Assembly (NCBI RefSeq): GCF_026341515.1
Contig: NZ_JAPEOK010000001.1
Location: 1,240,001 to 1,304,000, forward strand
Origin: Streptomyces sp. NBC_00878
GTDB lineage: Bacteria > Actinomycetota > Actinomycetes > Streptomycetales > Streptomycetaceae
Direction of reading: 5' to 3'
DNA: 64,000 nucleotides
Shown here: piece after piece, positions 16,313 to 35,767 of the stretch
Layout: every line of letters begins with the position of its first letter
Numbering within the stretch: position 1 is the stretch's first letter
Notes under the pieces: model-generated
The model's database searches: none
Told to the model about the DNA's origin: nothing
What the model saw: only the letters and a program-made list of their open reading frames with translations
Translations under genes and position numbers: made by a program

Positions 16313-17188
16313 ATGTACAACGACACGCGCCCTGACCCGGTTCAAGGGCTGGGTCAGTTCCTCCGCTCCCGCAGAGGACGCCTCAGCCCCGTGGCGGCGG
16401 GACTGCCCAGCACCGGCCGCCGACGGGTGCCCGGCCTGCGCAGGGACGAGGTCGCGGCGCTCGCGGGTGTCAGCCTGAGCTACTACAGCCGCCTTGAGCA
16501 GGGCCGTGAACTCAGCCCCTCACTCCGGGTGCTGGAGGCCATGGCCCGCGTGCTCCAACTCGGGGAGGAGGACACGCGGGAGCTCTTCCGGCTGGCCCGG
16601 CCGGCAGGCCGCCGCACGAAGTCCCCGTCGCGGGTCGAGCGGGTCCGCCCGCACCTGCGGCAACTGATCGAAAGCTGGACCAGGACGCCGGCCTTCATCA
16701 TCGGCCACGCCCAGGACCTGCTGGCCACCAACGCCTTGGCCGACGCCCTCTACCGCGACTTCGCCCAGCACGACAACGTACTGCGCATGCTCTTCCTGGA
16801 CCCCGCGGCGAAGACCTTCTACGGAAACGCCGAGCGGGCCAAGAATCGCGCGGTCGCCGACCTTCAGCAGACCGCCGCGACAACCCCCGAGGATCCCCGC
16901 ATCCTGGAGCTCGTCGGCGAACTGTCGGTGCGCAGCGGCGAGTTCCGCTCCCTGTGGGCACGCGAGTACACCCGGGTCCCGCCCTACGACGTCAAGCAGA
17001 TGTACCACTCCGTCGTGGGAGACCTGGAGCTGCGGCACGAGGCCCTCACCATCCGCAGCGCTCCGGGACAGCAGCTCATCCTCCTGCAGGCCGAGCCGGG
17101 CTCCCCCTCCGCCGACGGCCTGGCCCTGCTGGGCTCCATCAGCGCACCTGAAGTACCTCACCAGCAGAATCCCGCACAGGACGCCTGA
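16313..17188 (+). CDS. MmyB-type HTH transcriptional regulator, second copy
   Basis: A 291-residue paralogue of the divergent regulator. It shares RRRVPGLRRDEVAALAGVS, YYSRLEQGRELSPSLRVL and TPAFIIGHAQDLLATNALA in the same order, but the ligand-binding halves differ, so they likely sense different molecules. ATG 16313 is chosen because the HTH region starts 12 residues later and TAGCCT (16300-16305) lies seven bases upstream, again suggesting a leaderless transcript. It is the last gene before the biosynthetic cluster and could regulate it, although that is only positional. Confidence 0.9.
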   Translation: MYNDTRPDPVQGLGQFLRSRRGRLSPVAAGLPSTGRRRVPGLRRDEVAALAGVSLSYYSRLEQGRELSPSLRVLEAMARVLQLGEEDTRELFRLARPAGRRTKSPSRVERVRPHLRQLIESWTRTPAFIIGHAQDLLATNALADALYRDFAQHDNVLRMLFLDPAAKTFYGNAERAKNRAVADLQQTAATTPEDPRILELVGELSVRSGEFRSLWAREYTRVPPYDVKQMYHSVVGDLELRHEALTIRSAPGQQLILLQAEPGSPSADGLALLGSISAPEVPHQQNPAQDA

Positions 17189-17676
17189 GTCAGGAGCGTC
17201 TGAGCCGGGGGCGTCTGAGTCGGGGCGCCGGAGAACCGCGAAAACCTTCTCCGTCGAGATCATCGTTTGGTAAATTCCCGCGGAATTCAGCAGCCTGGAT
17301 TCCTTCCCAACTTCTGTGCGGGCAAACGACGTTAGGCGGGGAATGGTTCACCCGATACCGGCAGCCGCCTTTTGGAAAGGCAGCCATTGACAGGATCTCG
17401 CACGCTGTTCAATTATCACCGTGCACCCCGGTGGTCCCCATCGCCGGAGTGATGTGACGCGTCCGCATTCGTGCGGCGCCGAGACCGAGAAAGCTGGTGC
17501 ACGGCATGCTGCGGAAGGTCACCGACGTCCCCACACCTCCCGCTTCGGCAACGTTGTCGTAGCCATCGGCCGCCAGGACGGATCACGCGGCGGGCCAACG
17601 GTCCCGGCCCCGCACTCCGTCCCACGCCACTCGTGACTCTCGTACCCCGTTCCTTGCCCGAGGGGATGCCCGAGCC
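17189..17676. other. 488-bp intergenic region upstream of the NRPS operon
   Basis: No convincing gene is present. The first 50 bp hold short repeats (CGTCTGAGCCGGGG-like). A relatively AT-rich stretch at 17265-17420 contains two small palindromes, AATTCC-CGC-GGAATT (17273-17287) and GCCTTT-TGG-AAAGGC (17367-17381), and a TTGACA at 17387. About 260 bp then separate that candidate promoter from the NRPS start, which would make a long leader. A pathway regulator could bind the palindromes. Confidence 0.5.
17387..17416 (+). promoter_or_regulatory. Candidate promoter of the NRPS operon
   Basis: A consensus -35 TTGACA (17387-17392) is followed 18 bp later by AATTAT (17411-17416), a weak -10. A perfect small palindrome ends six bases before the -35. 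It is the only good -35 hexamer in this gap. Confidence 0.4.
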
Positions 17677-20600
17677 TTGTCACCGCGATACACCCCCCAT
17701 GCCACCACCCCCCACACCGCTTCCCACACGACTGACCACACCGTCTCCCCCACTTCCCCCGGCGTCGTCGAGCCCGCCGCGACTTCCCCGACCGCCCTGA
17801 CCGCCCCCGCCTCCTTCGCCCAGCAGCGGCTGTGGTTCCTCTCCCAACTGCCGGGTGCCGACTCGGCGTACAACGAGCCCGTCTCCTTCGCCCTGCGCGG
17901 GCCGCTGGACCGGGAAGTCCTGGGCCGGGCCCTGGATGTGCTGACCGACCGTCACGAGACTTTGCGTACACGCCTGTTGGCCGTGGGCGGCGAGGTCCGG
18001 CAGGTGATCGATCCGCCCGGTACCGGATTCGCCCTGGCCGCCCACGACTTCAGCGATCTGCCCGGCGTGGAGGCCGAGGCCCGGCTGGAGGCCCTGCACC
18101 ACGAAGGCGCCTCGACACCGTTCGACCTCGCCCGCGGACCACTCGGACGCGGCAGCGTCGTCACGCTCCAACCCGACCGGCACGCTCTGCTCCTGACGTT
18201 CCATCACAGCGTCTACGACGGCCAGTCGATGAACGTGATGCTGCGGGAACTCGGGCCGGTGTACGCGGCACTGCTGCGCGGCGAACCCGATCCGCTGCCG
18301 CCCCTCGCGCTCCAGTACGCCGAGCACGCCGAGGCCCAGCGCGCCCGGATCCGCGACGGCGAACTCGCCGGGCAGGCCGCCTACTGGCAGCAGAACCTGC
18401 GGGGCGCCCCGCCGCTGTCCGACGCGCCCGCCGATCGGCCGCGGCCCGCCGAGCAGGACCATCGGGGCGGCCGGGTGGAGTTCACCCTGGACGCCGACGT
18501 CACGGCGGCGCTGCGGGCCCTGGCGCGCCGCCGGAGCGGCACGCTGTTCGTGGCCGTCCTGACGGGCTGGACGGTCCTGTTGTCCCGGCTCAGCGGCCGG
18601 ACCGACATCGTTGTGGGCACCCCCACGGCGGGCCGCCGCCGCGACACCGCGGACCTCATCGGTTTCTTCGTCAACTCGCTTCCGCTCCGGGTCGACCTGT
18701 CCGACGCGCCGACCGGCGCCGAGGCCCTCACCCGGGTACGCGGCGTCCTCCGCGCCGCCCTGGACCACCAGGACCTGCCCCTCGAACGGATCGTGGAGCT
18801 CGTCAACCCGCCGCGCAGCGCGGCCCACACCCCGCTGTTCCAGACGATGTGCGCCTGGGTCCCGGAGCGGCGGGGCCTGCTCGATCTGCCCGGGATCGAC
18901 ACGGAACCGCTCGACATCCCGTACGCCCCCGCCAAGTTCGACCTGGCCCTGTCGGTGACCGAGTCCGACGGGCGGGTCATCGGCCATCTCGACTACGCCA
19001 CCGCGCTGTTCGACCCGGAGACCGCCGAACGCCTCGTCCGTCACCTGCGTCACCTGTTGACCGACCTGGCCGTGCGGCCCGAGACCGAGGTCGGCGCGCT
19101 GGAGCTGATGGACGCCGCGGAGCAGCGGAGCCTGCTGGCCGACTGGGACGCCGGCGACTCCCCTCCCCCGTCACACCAACCGGGTGGAGTCGTCGAACGG
19201 TTCGAGGCGCAGGTACGCGCCCACGGCCCGCGGACCGCCCTGGTGTGCGGCGACACCCGGCTCGACTACGCGACACTGCACCGGCGCGCGACCCGTCTCG
19301 CCCGAGCACTCGCCGGCCGCGGCGTGCGCCCCGGCCAGGTCGTCGCCCTGCACACGGGACGCACGCCGGAATACGCCGTCGGCGTGCTCGGCATCCTCAT
19401 GGCGGGCGCCGCCTACCTGCCGCTCGACCCGGGCCAGCCGTCGGCGCGCCTCGCGGCGATGGTGGAGGACGCGGCCCCGGCCCTCGTCCTCAGCGATCGC
19501 GCCGACCGGCCCGCCGACTGGCGCGACCTGGCAACCGTCGAGGCCGAGGCCGATGACGCCGCGCCCCCTCGGCTGCCCTACGACGCCGCACGGCCCGCGT
19601 ACGTGATCTACACCTCCGGATCCACCGGGCGGCCCAAGGGCGTCGTCGTGACCCATGGCAGTGTGCGCAACCTCTTCGACAACTGGCTGGCCCGCATGGG
19701 CGACGCCCCCGGCGAGGCCTCCTCCGCGTGGTCGAGCATCGGGTTCGACGCCTCGGTGCACGAGTTGCTGATGCCGCTCACCACCGGTGGTGAACTCCAT
19801 CTGGTCCCGGACGAGTTGCGCGGCGACCCCGAGGCGCTGATGGAGTGGCTGCGCGACCACCGCGTCACCCAGGCGTTCCTGCCCCCGGCGTACGTCCGTT
19901 GGATCGACGAGGACCCCGGGAAACGGCTCGCGGGGCTCCGTCTGCGCCGGCTGCTGACCGGCGTGGAGTCCCTGCCCGAGGCCGCGCTGCACCGCATGTG
20001 CGAGCACCTGCCGGGCCTGCGCGTCTGCTTCGGCTACGGCCCCACGGAGGCCACGCTGTACAGCACCGCCCACTACGACCCCCGGCCGCTGGAGCGGGCG
20101 TGCCCCATCGGGCGCCCCCTGGCGGGCACACGGCTCTACCTTCTCGACGCCCGGCTGCGGCCGGTCCCCGTCGGCGTCGCCGGCGAGGTGTACCTCGGTG
20201 GCGCGAGCCTCGCCGCCGGCTATCTGCACCGGCCCGACCTGACGGCGGAGCGCTTCCTGCCCGACCCCTTCGTGCCCGGCGAACGCGTCTACCGCACCGG
20301 CGACCTGGCCCGCCGCCTGCCCGACGGCACCGCCGTCTACCTCGGACGCGCCGACGACCAGGTGAAACTGCGCGGCTTCCGGATCGAACCGGCCGAGGTC
20401 GAGGCCGCGCTGCTGGCCGTACCCGGGGTGCGCGAGGCGGTCGTACTGACCGACCGGGACGCGGCCGGCGCACCGCGCCTGATCGCCGGCATCGGCCGCG
20501 GCGACACCCCCGCACGCTCCGCGCACGCCTGGCGCACGGCTCTTACGGAGCGGCTGCCCGACTACATGGTCCCCTCGCTCTTCGTCGACCTGCCCGCCCT

Positions 20601-21671
20601 CCCGCTGAGCCGCAACGGCAAGCTCGACCGGGACACCCTGCTCCGGCAGGCCGCCGAGACGGCCCCCGTCCAGGTCAACGTGGCCAGCCCGCGCGACCGG
20701 ATCGAACTGACGCTGTACGAGATATGGCGCGGCATCCTGCTGCACACCGACATCGGCGTCCGGGACAGCTTCTTCGACCTCGGCGGCACCAGCCTGTCGG
20801 CCATCAAGATGACGCACGCCGTCCGCGAGGCACTCGGCGTCGGTGTCCCGGTCCGCGACATCCTGCTCCACCCGAGCATCGAGGCACTCGCCGCCCTTGT
20901 CCGCCGGGGCAGCTCCGGCCCGCCACCGAGCAACCTGATCGAGTTCCGGCCCGGCACCGGGCACGGACAGGTCGTCTGCGTCCACCCGGCGGGCGGCACC
21001 GCCTTCTGCTACCTGTCCCTGGCCAAGGCCCTGCCGGAGAGCGTCGGCCTCTACGGCGTGCAGTCGCCGGGAGTGAACCCCGGCGAGGACTTCCTGCCCT
21101 CCGTCGAGGCGATGGCCGAGAGCTACCTCCGGCTCGTCCAGCCGCACATCACCGGTCCGCTCGTCCTCAGCGGCCTGTCGTACGGCGGGCTGGTCGCGCA
21201 CGAGATGGGCCGCCGTCTGGCGCGGTCGGGCCGGCGCGACGTGAGCGTGGTGCTCCTGGACACCCAGGCCACGGACGACCCCGCGGCACAGGCCGCGATC
21301 GGCCCGGTGCCCCTGGCCGAGTTCCGCGACAAGCTCGTGAAGTTCAACGGCATGTACCCGGGCATCGACGACGCCCAGATCGAGCAGTACTTCCGCGTCT
21401 ACAACCACAACCGGAGCACCGCCCGCGACCATGTGCCGGCCCCGTCACCGGCCCGGCTGGTCCTGGTGCAGGCCACCGGCGGCGGCCCCGACCCGGCGTT
21501 CCTGGCCGACGTGCGCGCCTTCTGGCAGCGCCGTGCCGAGGGTGAGTACCGGGTCGAGCCGCTGGACTGCGACCACTGGGAGATGCTGGAGAGCGGCGGG
21601 GCGCCGCGCGTCGCGCGGATCCTGAACGACGAACTCACCGCCCTCGCACCGGTCTTCACCGGGGAGGCGTG

Positions 21672-21672
<1 letters not shown>
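17677..21672 (+). CDS. Nonribosomal peptide synthetase, C-A-T-TE
   Basis: A 1331-residue single-module NRPS. The condensation domain (about 48-460) has intact HHSVYDG (176-182). The adenylation domain (490-980) has YTSGSTGRPKG near 645 and GYGPTEAT near 787. The carrier domain has LGGTSLS near 1036 (phosphopantetheine Ser), and the type-I thioesterase has GLSYGG near 1166 and a late His in DCDHWEM. By hand alignment to GrsA the pocket reads D-A-H-F-L-G-G-L-Y-K, a hydrophobic pocket that I cannot match confidently to one amino acid. TTG 17677, preceded by GAGGGG, is the only start in frame. A condensation domain in first position suggests acylation or condensation with a separately made chain. 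The stop overlaps the next start (TGATG). Confidence 0.93.
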
Positions 21673-31541
<9,869 letters not shown>

Positions 31542-31590
31542 CGGACCGTCACATCACCGAGTCGCCGCACAGAACGAGGAAACGATCCCC

Positions 31591-32706
31591 GTGCACCCCT
31601 ACGCATCCCTGCCGCCGCGCTCCTTCTGGCGCTCCGCGGTCGGCGAGCGCGACCCCGAGACCATCACCGACCTGTGGACTCCCGCTTTCCCCATCGGCCA
31701 GGACGAGCCCGTGCTGACCACCGGCTCCTGCTTCGCCCGGCACATCGGCCCGGCGCTGCTCGCGGCGGGCATGAACTGGTACGACGGCGAGCCGCCACCC
31801 CCGGGCCTGACCGCCGCCGAACGAGACGCCCGGCAGTTCGGCCAATTCTCCTTCCGTACGGGCAACGTCTACACCGCCGCCGCCCTGTTCCAGTGGCTGA
31901 GCTGGGCATTCGGCGACAGCGCGCCCCCGGACGAGGTGTGGGAGCAGGGCGGCCGCTTCTTCGATCCGTACCGCCCCGCCGTCGAACCCGACGGCCACGC
32001 CACTCCCGACGCCGTCCTGACCGCCCGCGACCGCACCCTGGAGGCCATCCGTGCCTCCGTGGCGAAGGCCGGCTGTCTGATCTTCACCCTGGGCCTGACC
32101 GAGGCCTGGCGCGACCGCTCCTCCGGCACCGTCCACCAGGTCTGCCCGGGAACGGTCCGCGGCACCTTCGACCCCGACCGGCACGTCTTCCACAACTTCA
32201 CCGCGGCCGAGGTGCACCAGGACCTCACGGCGACCGTCGCCCTCGCCCGCCGCGCCAACCCCGGGCTGCGGGTGCTGCTGACGGTGTCGCCGGTGCCGCT
32301 GACCGCGACGGCCACGGCCGGCCACGCCCTCACCGCCACCACGTACTCCAAGTCCGTGCTGCGGGCGGCGGCCGGCCAACTGGCCCAGGAACTCGACCAC
32401 GTCGACTACTTCCCGGCGTACGAGATCGTCACCGCCCACCCCTTCAAGGGCGCGGGCTACGAGCCCAACCTGCGCACGGTCGGCCCCGACGGCGTCGCCT
32501 TCGTGATGCGCCACTTCTTCGACGCCCTGCACGGCCACGGCGGGACGGACCGGCCCCGCCCCACCACCCACCGCCACCACCCCGGCAGCCCCGACAGCCC
32601 CGACAGCCCCGACAGCGGAGAGGACCTCTGGTGTGAAGACGCCGTACTCGACTACTACGACCGCGGCGAGCACGAGGAACGCGGCGAGGTTCCTGCTCCT
32701 CGGTGA
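31591..32706 (+). CDS. GSCFA-domain protein (SGNH-hydrolase-like)
   Basis: A 371-residue protein with the name-giving motif TTGSCFARHIG (residues 43-53). Further family blocks are FGQFSFRTGNVYTAAALFQW, FTLGLTEAWRD and TVSPVPLTAT. GSCFA proteins are related to GDSL/SGNH esterases and are thought to act on ester or acyl groups, though few have been characterised. The C-terminal region has a His/Pro/Ser-Asp tract (SPDSPDS). GTG 31591 has GAGGAAACG upstream and follows the synthetase stop by 49 bp, so co-transcription is likely. The next gene overlaps its end by 74 bp. A role in esterification or acyl transfer on the peptide product is inference. Confidence 0.85.
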   Translation: MHPYASLPPRSFWRSAVGERDPETITDLWTPAFPIGQDEPVLTTGSCFARHIGPALLAAGMNWYDGEPPPPGLTAAERDARQFGQFSFRTGNVYTAAALFQWLSWAFGDSAPPDEVWEQGGRFFDPYRPAVEPDGHATPDAVLTARDRTLEAIRASVAKAGCLIFTLGLTEAWRDRSSGTVHQVCPGTVRGTFDPDRHVFHNFTAAEVHQDLTATVALARRANPGLRVLLTVSPVPLTATATAGHALTATTYSKSVLRAAAGQLAQELDHVDYFPAYEIVTAHPFKGAGYEPNLRTVGPDGVAFVMRHFFDALHGHGGTDRPRPTTHRHHPGSPDSPDSPDSGEDLWCEDAVLDYYDRGEHEERGEVPAPR

Positions 32707-33346
32707 CTCGCACGCCGGACCCGTGGGACGCGCGGCCCAGGCCGCCGACCTGCCGTTCCAGGGCGGGCCGATCGGCTCGGGGCGCGAGTTCAACGCGGAT
32801 TTCTTCGACCTGCGCGGCGCGGACGTCGTCTTCCGCGACGAGGAGGCCGAGCGCCGGTACCGCGGTTTCCTGACCGCCCTGGACGCGAAGGGACTGGACG
32901 ATCTGCGCGTTCCCCTGGTGGCCACCCTCGGCCTGAGCCCGCACACCCTGGCCACCACCGAGTACTGGCGGATCTACCGTGACCGGGGCGGCGCTTTCGC
33001 CCCCGGCTTCCTCTCCAGCGGCCTCTTCGCCGACATCGTCCGCGCGATGGTGCGCGGCGCCCTCGCCTTCTACGCACACGCCCTCGGCCTGGGCCTGCGC
33101 GTCCTCGCGGTACTGCCGCCCCAGCGCGTGCCCGGCATGTCCGACCCGGACGTCTTCCTCGCGGCGCAGGAGGCCGTCCACGGCGAACTGGACCACCTCG
33201 GCGTCGAGGTGGTCGACCTGCGCTCCCGCGTCACCGACGCGAGCGGCTTTCAGCGACCGGCATTCTGCGAGGCCGACGACACCATCCACGGCAACCTCGC
33301 CTTCGGCCGCCTGATCGTGCACGACCTGCTCGCCCGGGGCCTGTGA
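32633..33346 (+). CDS. SGNH/GDSL-like hydrolase-family protein
   Basis: A 237-residue protein. It opens with a Thr-rich tail and then FLLLGDSHAGP (block I with putative nucleophile Ser), and ends with DDTIHGNLAFG (a D-x-x-H pair), the expected positions of an SGNH triad. The middle contains ALAFYAHALGLGLRVLAVLPP. It starts 74 bp inside the GSCFA gene, preceded by GGAGAGGA. The two SGNH-like genes may work as a pair or on successive acyl groups. No exact family can be named without a search. Confidence 0.72.
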   Translation: MKTPYSTTTTAASTRNAARFLLLGDSHAGPVGRAAQAADLPFQGGPIGSGREFNADFFDLRGADVVFRDEEAERRYRGFLTALDAKGLDDLRVPLVATLGLSPHTLATTEYWRIYRDRGGAFAPGFLSSGLFADIVRAMVRGALAFYAHALGLGLRVLAVLPPQRVPGMSDPDVFLAAQEAVHGELDHLGVEVVDLRSRVTDASGFQRPAFCEADDTIHGNLAFGRLIVHDLLARGL

Positions 33347-33418
33347 CCCCGGCCTTCCCTCGCCACTCCAAGCCCCGCCCCCATCCTCATCGCACCCCCC
33401 ACCCAGGAGGACCCGACC

Positions 33419-34300
33419 ATGGACCAGTTCGCACTGGACGCCCTGCAGCTCGTCACCACCCGGCCCCGCGAGAACTACGGCACCCTGGCCGTCGCCCCGC
33501 TCACTCCCGTCCTCGGCGCCGAGATCTCGGGCCTGGACCTGAGCAAGGAACTGACGCCGGACCAGCAGGACGAGGTCAAGCGGGCCTTCCTCGCGCACCA
33601 CGTACTCGTGTTCCGCGACCAGCACCTCACCACCGAGGACCACAAACGCTTCGCCGCCCTCTTCGGCCCGCTCCACCCGGTGGCACTCCCGGCCGAGGGC
33701 TCCGACCCGTACGTCCTGGAGATCAGCGCCGACAGCACGTCCCGTGAGATCGCCGGCAACGGCTGGCACGCCGACGGCACCGCCGACGCCGAACCCTCCC
33801 TCGGCTCGATGCTCCACATCACCCGCATCCCCGAGCCGGGCAGCGGCGGCGACACCCTGTTCGCCGACATGCACCTCGCCTACGACCTGCTCTCCCCGGC
33901 GCTGAAATCGTTCCTGGACAGCCTCACCGCCGTCCACGACGGCGCGCGGCCCTGGCTCCTGGCGGGCCAGACCCCGCCGCCCGAGTACGACGTCCCGCGC
34001 GCCGAACACCCGGTCGTCGTCCGCCACCCCGAGACCGGCCGCAAACTCCTCTTCGTCAACGCGCCCTACACCTCCCGCATCACCCAGCTCTCCGCCGCCG
34101 AGAGCACGGCCCTCCTCGACCTGCTCTACGCACACATCGCCCGCACTCCCCTGCTGCACTGCCGGGTCCGCTGGCAGCCGAACACCCTTGTCTTCTGGGA
34201 CAACCGGTGCGTCCAGCACCACGCCGTCTGGGACTACTACCCCCACTCCCGCCACGGCCGGCGCGTCGCCATCGACGGCACCCGCCCGACGGCCTCCTGA
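33419..34300 (+). CDS. TauD/TfdA-type Fe(II)/2-oxoglutarate dioxygenase
   Basis: A 293-residue enzyme with a complete metal site: HAD at 117-119 (GWHADG), distal His near 267 (NRCVQHHAVWDY), and Arg278 or Arg281 for 2-oxoglutarate. The TauD core starts at PLTPVLGAEISGLDL. Family members hydroxylate unactivated carbons. A strong AGGAGG lies upstream of ATG 33419. Beside an NRPS-PKS with a proline-type module, the likeliest role is hydroxylating the pyrrolidine ring or a side chain of the product; a TauD gene is part of the conserved detoxin/rimosamide core as I recall it. Confidence 0.92.
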   Translation: MDQFALDALQLVTTRPRENYGTLAVAPLTPVLGAEISGLDLSKELTPDQQDEVKRAFLAHHVLVFRDQHLTTEDHKRFAALFGPLHPVALPAEGSDPYVLEISADSTSREIAGNGWHADGTADAEPSLGSMLHITRIPEPGSGGDTLFADMHLAYDLLSPALKSFLDSLTAVHDGARPWLLAGQTPPPEYDVPRAEHPVVVRHPETGRKLLFVNAPYTSRITQLSAAESTALLDLLYAHIARTPLLHCRVRWQPNTLVFWDNRCVQHHAVWDYYPHSRHGRRVAIDGTRPTAS

Positions 34301-34304
34301 CCCG

Positions 34305-35060
34305 ATGACGACGACCGAGGCGAAAGACTTCCGCGCCCTCCTGGCAGGCGTGACCCCGCGGAGGGAACACGGCCCGCCGCCGGCCTGGTTCCGCCAGGCG
34401 GCCGCTGTCCTGTACGAGGGACAGGAACCCACACGCCGTGACACGTGGGCCCGTGAGCTGCGTACCGCACTGAGCCGTTCCGGCGGCCGGGTCCCACTCA
34501 CCGTCACCCACGCGTGGCACGCCCGCACGGTCCTCCCGCTCCTGGCCGAGACCGCCACCCGCCTCGGCCAGGACACGGCCCCCTACGAGGCCCTCGCCGC
34601 CGTCCACCACGACGCCCTCACGGACCGCACACCCTCGGCATCCAGCTGGACCGCCGCCCTGGAGCCCGCCCTCCGCCGGATCTACCGCGCAGCCTTCGCC
34701 TACGCCGAGGCCTACACGACGGCCCACGACAACGCCCGCGCCTACGCCCTCGCCAACGGTTTCACCCCCGCCGACGCCGACACCTACGGCCGCGACTACG
34801 CCGACCAGACCACCGAACCAAACGCCCGGGCCTTCGCCACGGCCAACACCACCGCGAATGCGCGCGCGACCGCCACGGCCTACGCGACCTCCGACCCGGA
34901 CGCCTATGCCCGTACTTTTCCGGGCGCCCGGACCCGGGCATACGTGCGCGCGGCCGCCGCGACGCTCCCGGAGAACACGCCGGGCGGGACGTCCCGCCAC
35001 ACCTCCTGCGACAGAATCGCCGACGGCCTCCTGGACCAGCTGAACCGCACACGGGCCTGA
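34305..35060 (+). CDS. Hypothetical Ala/Thr-rich protein at the cluster end
   Basis: I do not recognise this 251-residue protein. It is mostly alpha-helical by composition. The first 110 residues contain two regular helices (RRDTWARELRTALSRSGG and VTHAWHARTVLPLLAETATR); residues 125-220 are extremely rich in Ala, Tyr and Thr (AYAEAYTTAHDNARAYALANG). It has no signal peptide or membrane helix. It starts five bases after the dioxygenase stop, so it is probably in the same operon. The Ala-rich part raises slight doubt, but codon bias and position support a real gene. Confidence 0.65.
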   Translation: MTTTEAKDFRALLAGVTPRREHGPPPAWFRQAAAVLYEGQEPTRRDTWARELRTALSRSGGRVPLTVTHAWHARTVLPLLAETATRLGQDTAPYEALAAVHHDALTDRTPSASSWTAALEPALRRIYRAAFAYAEAYTTAHDNARAYALANGFTPADADTYGRDYADQTTEPNARAFATANTTANARATATAYATSDPDAYARTFPGARTRAYVRAAAATLPENTPGGTSRHTSCDRIADGLLDQLNRTRA

Positions 35061-35129
35061 GCCGCACAGCGGACCACCACTACACGACGGACCGGCCACG
35101 ACGGAAAGCCGGTGCCGTTACCTTTTCCT

Positions 35130-35594
35130 TTACCGCGCATTCCTCTCGACGGCATCCAGAATTCGGTCCAGAACGTCACCGAAAAGATGCACCTCGTCGG
35201 GTGTCAGCGGATCGAAGACAAGCTGCCGTACGCATTCCGCGTGTTTGGGTGCGGCGGCCTCGATCGCCGCCCTGCCCTTTTTCGTGAGGCACACCATGGA
35301 GCCGCGGGCATCATCGGCGCAGGGCTCGCGTGTGACAAGTCCCCGCTTCTCCATGCGGGTGATCTGGTGGGACAGCCGACTGCGTTCCCAGCCGACCTCG
35401 GCTCCGAGGTCCCTCGCCCGCAGCACACCGTCATCGGACTCCGACAAGGGCGCCAGGAGGGCGTAGTCCGCCGCCGAAAGGCCCGAATCCCGTTGCAACT
35501 GCTGGTCCTGGGCCCGTTGGAGCTCGCGGAACAGCCTCCGGTACTTGGCCCAGACGTCGGCCTGGTGCGGGGTGAGCCATCGCGGTTCGGACAT
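35130..35594 (-). CDS. MarR-family transcriptional regulator
   Basis: A 154-residue winged-helix repressor with the MarR core: LSAADYALLAPLSES, RARDLGAEVGWERSRLSHQITRMEKRGLV (recognition helix and wing) and DDARGSMVCLTKKG. The length is typical. It is divergent from an SDR/SDR/isochorismatase group and probably represses itself and that group. On the minus strand TACGGT lies six bases before its ATG, suggesting a leaderless transcript, and a TTGTTGA-containing imperfect palindrome sits just upstream. No conserved Cys of the OhrR redox-sensing type stands out. Confidence 0.92.
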   Translation of the reverse strand: MSEPRWLTPHQADVWAKYRRLFRELQRAQDQQLQRDSGLSAADYALLAPLSESDDGVLRARDLGAEVGWERSRLSHQITRMEKRGLVTREPCADDARGSMVCLTKKGRAAIEAAAPKHAECVRQLVFDPLTPDEVHLFGDVLDRILDAVERNAR

Positions 35595-35611
35595 GCGCTC
35601 ACCGTACCAGC

Positions 35612-35634
35612 TTGTTGATATGTCACTGAATATC
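35612..35634. promoter_or_regulatory. Candidate MarR operator
   Basis: TTGTTGA-TATG-TCACTGA (35612-35629) matches the perfect operator at 14390-14407 in its left arm and the first three bases of the right arm. An overlapping inverted pair, GATAT/ATATC (35617-35621, 35630-35634), is also present. It lies in the -10/-35 region of the MarR gene and upstream of the divergent SDR. Confidence 0.55.
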
Positions 35635-35767
35635 TTGTTCGCCTCGCGTTCCTGGGTGTGCGACTCCCAGGAAAAGCACAGCCTTCATGGCGCCGTGGCC
35701 GACGGGCACACTCGAACACGTCAACAGGAAATCCCCGAAAAGGGGAAACGACGAAAGAGGCTTTCCC

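Noticed and set aside
17421..17676. Small open frames before the NRPS, checked for an MbtH-like or precursor peptide gene
   Set aside because: No MbtH signature (such as NxExQxSLWP), no ribosome site and atypical composition.
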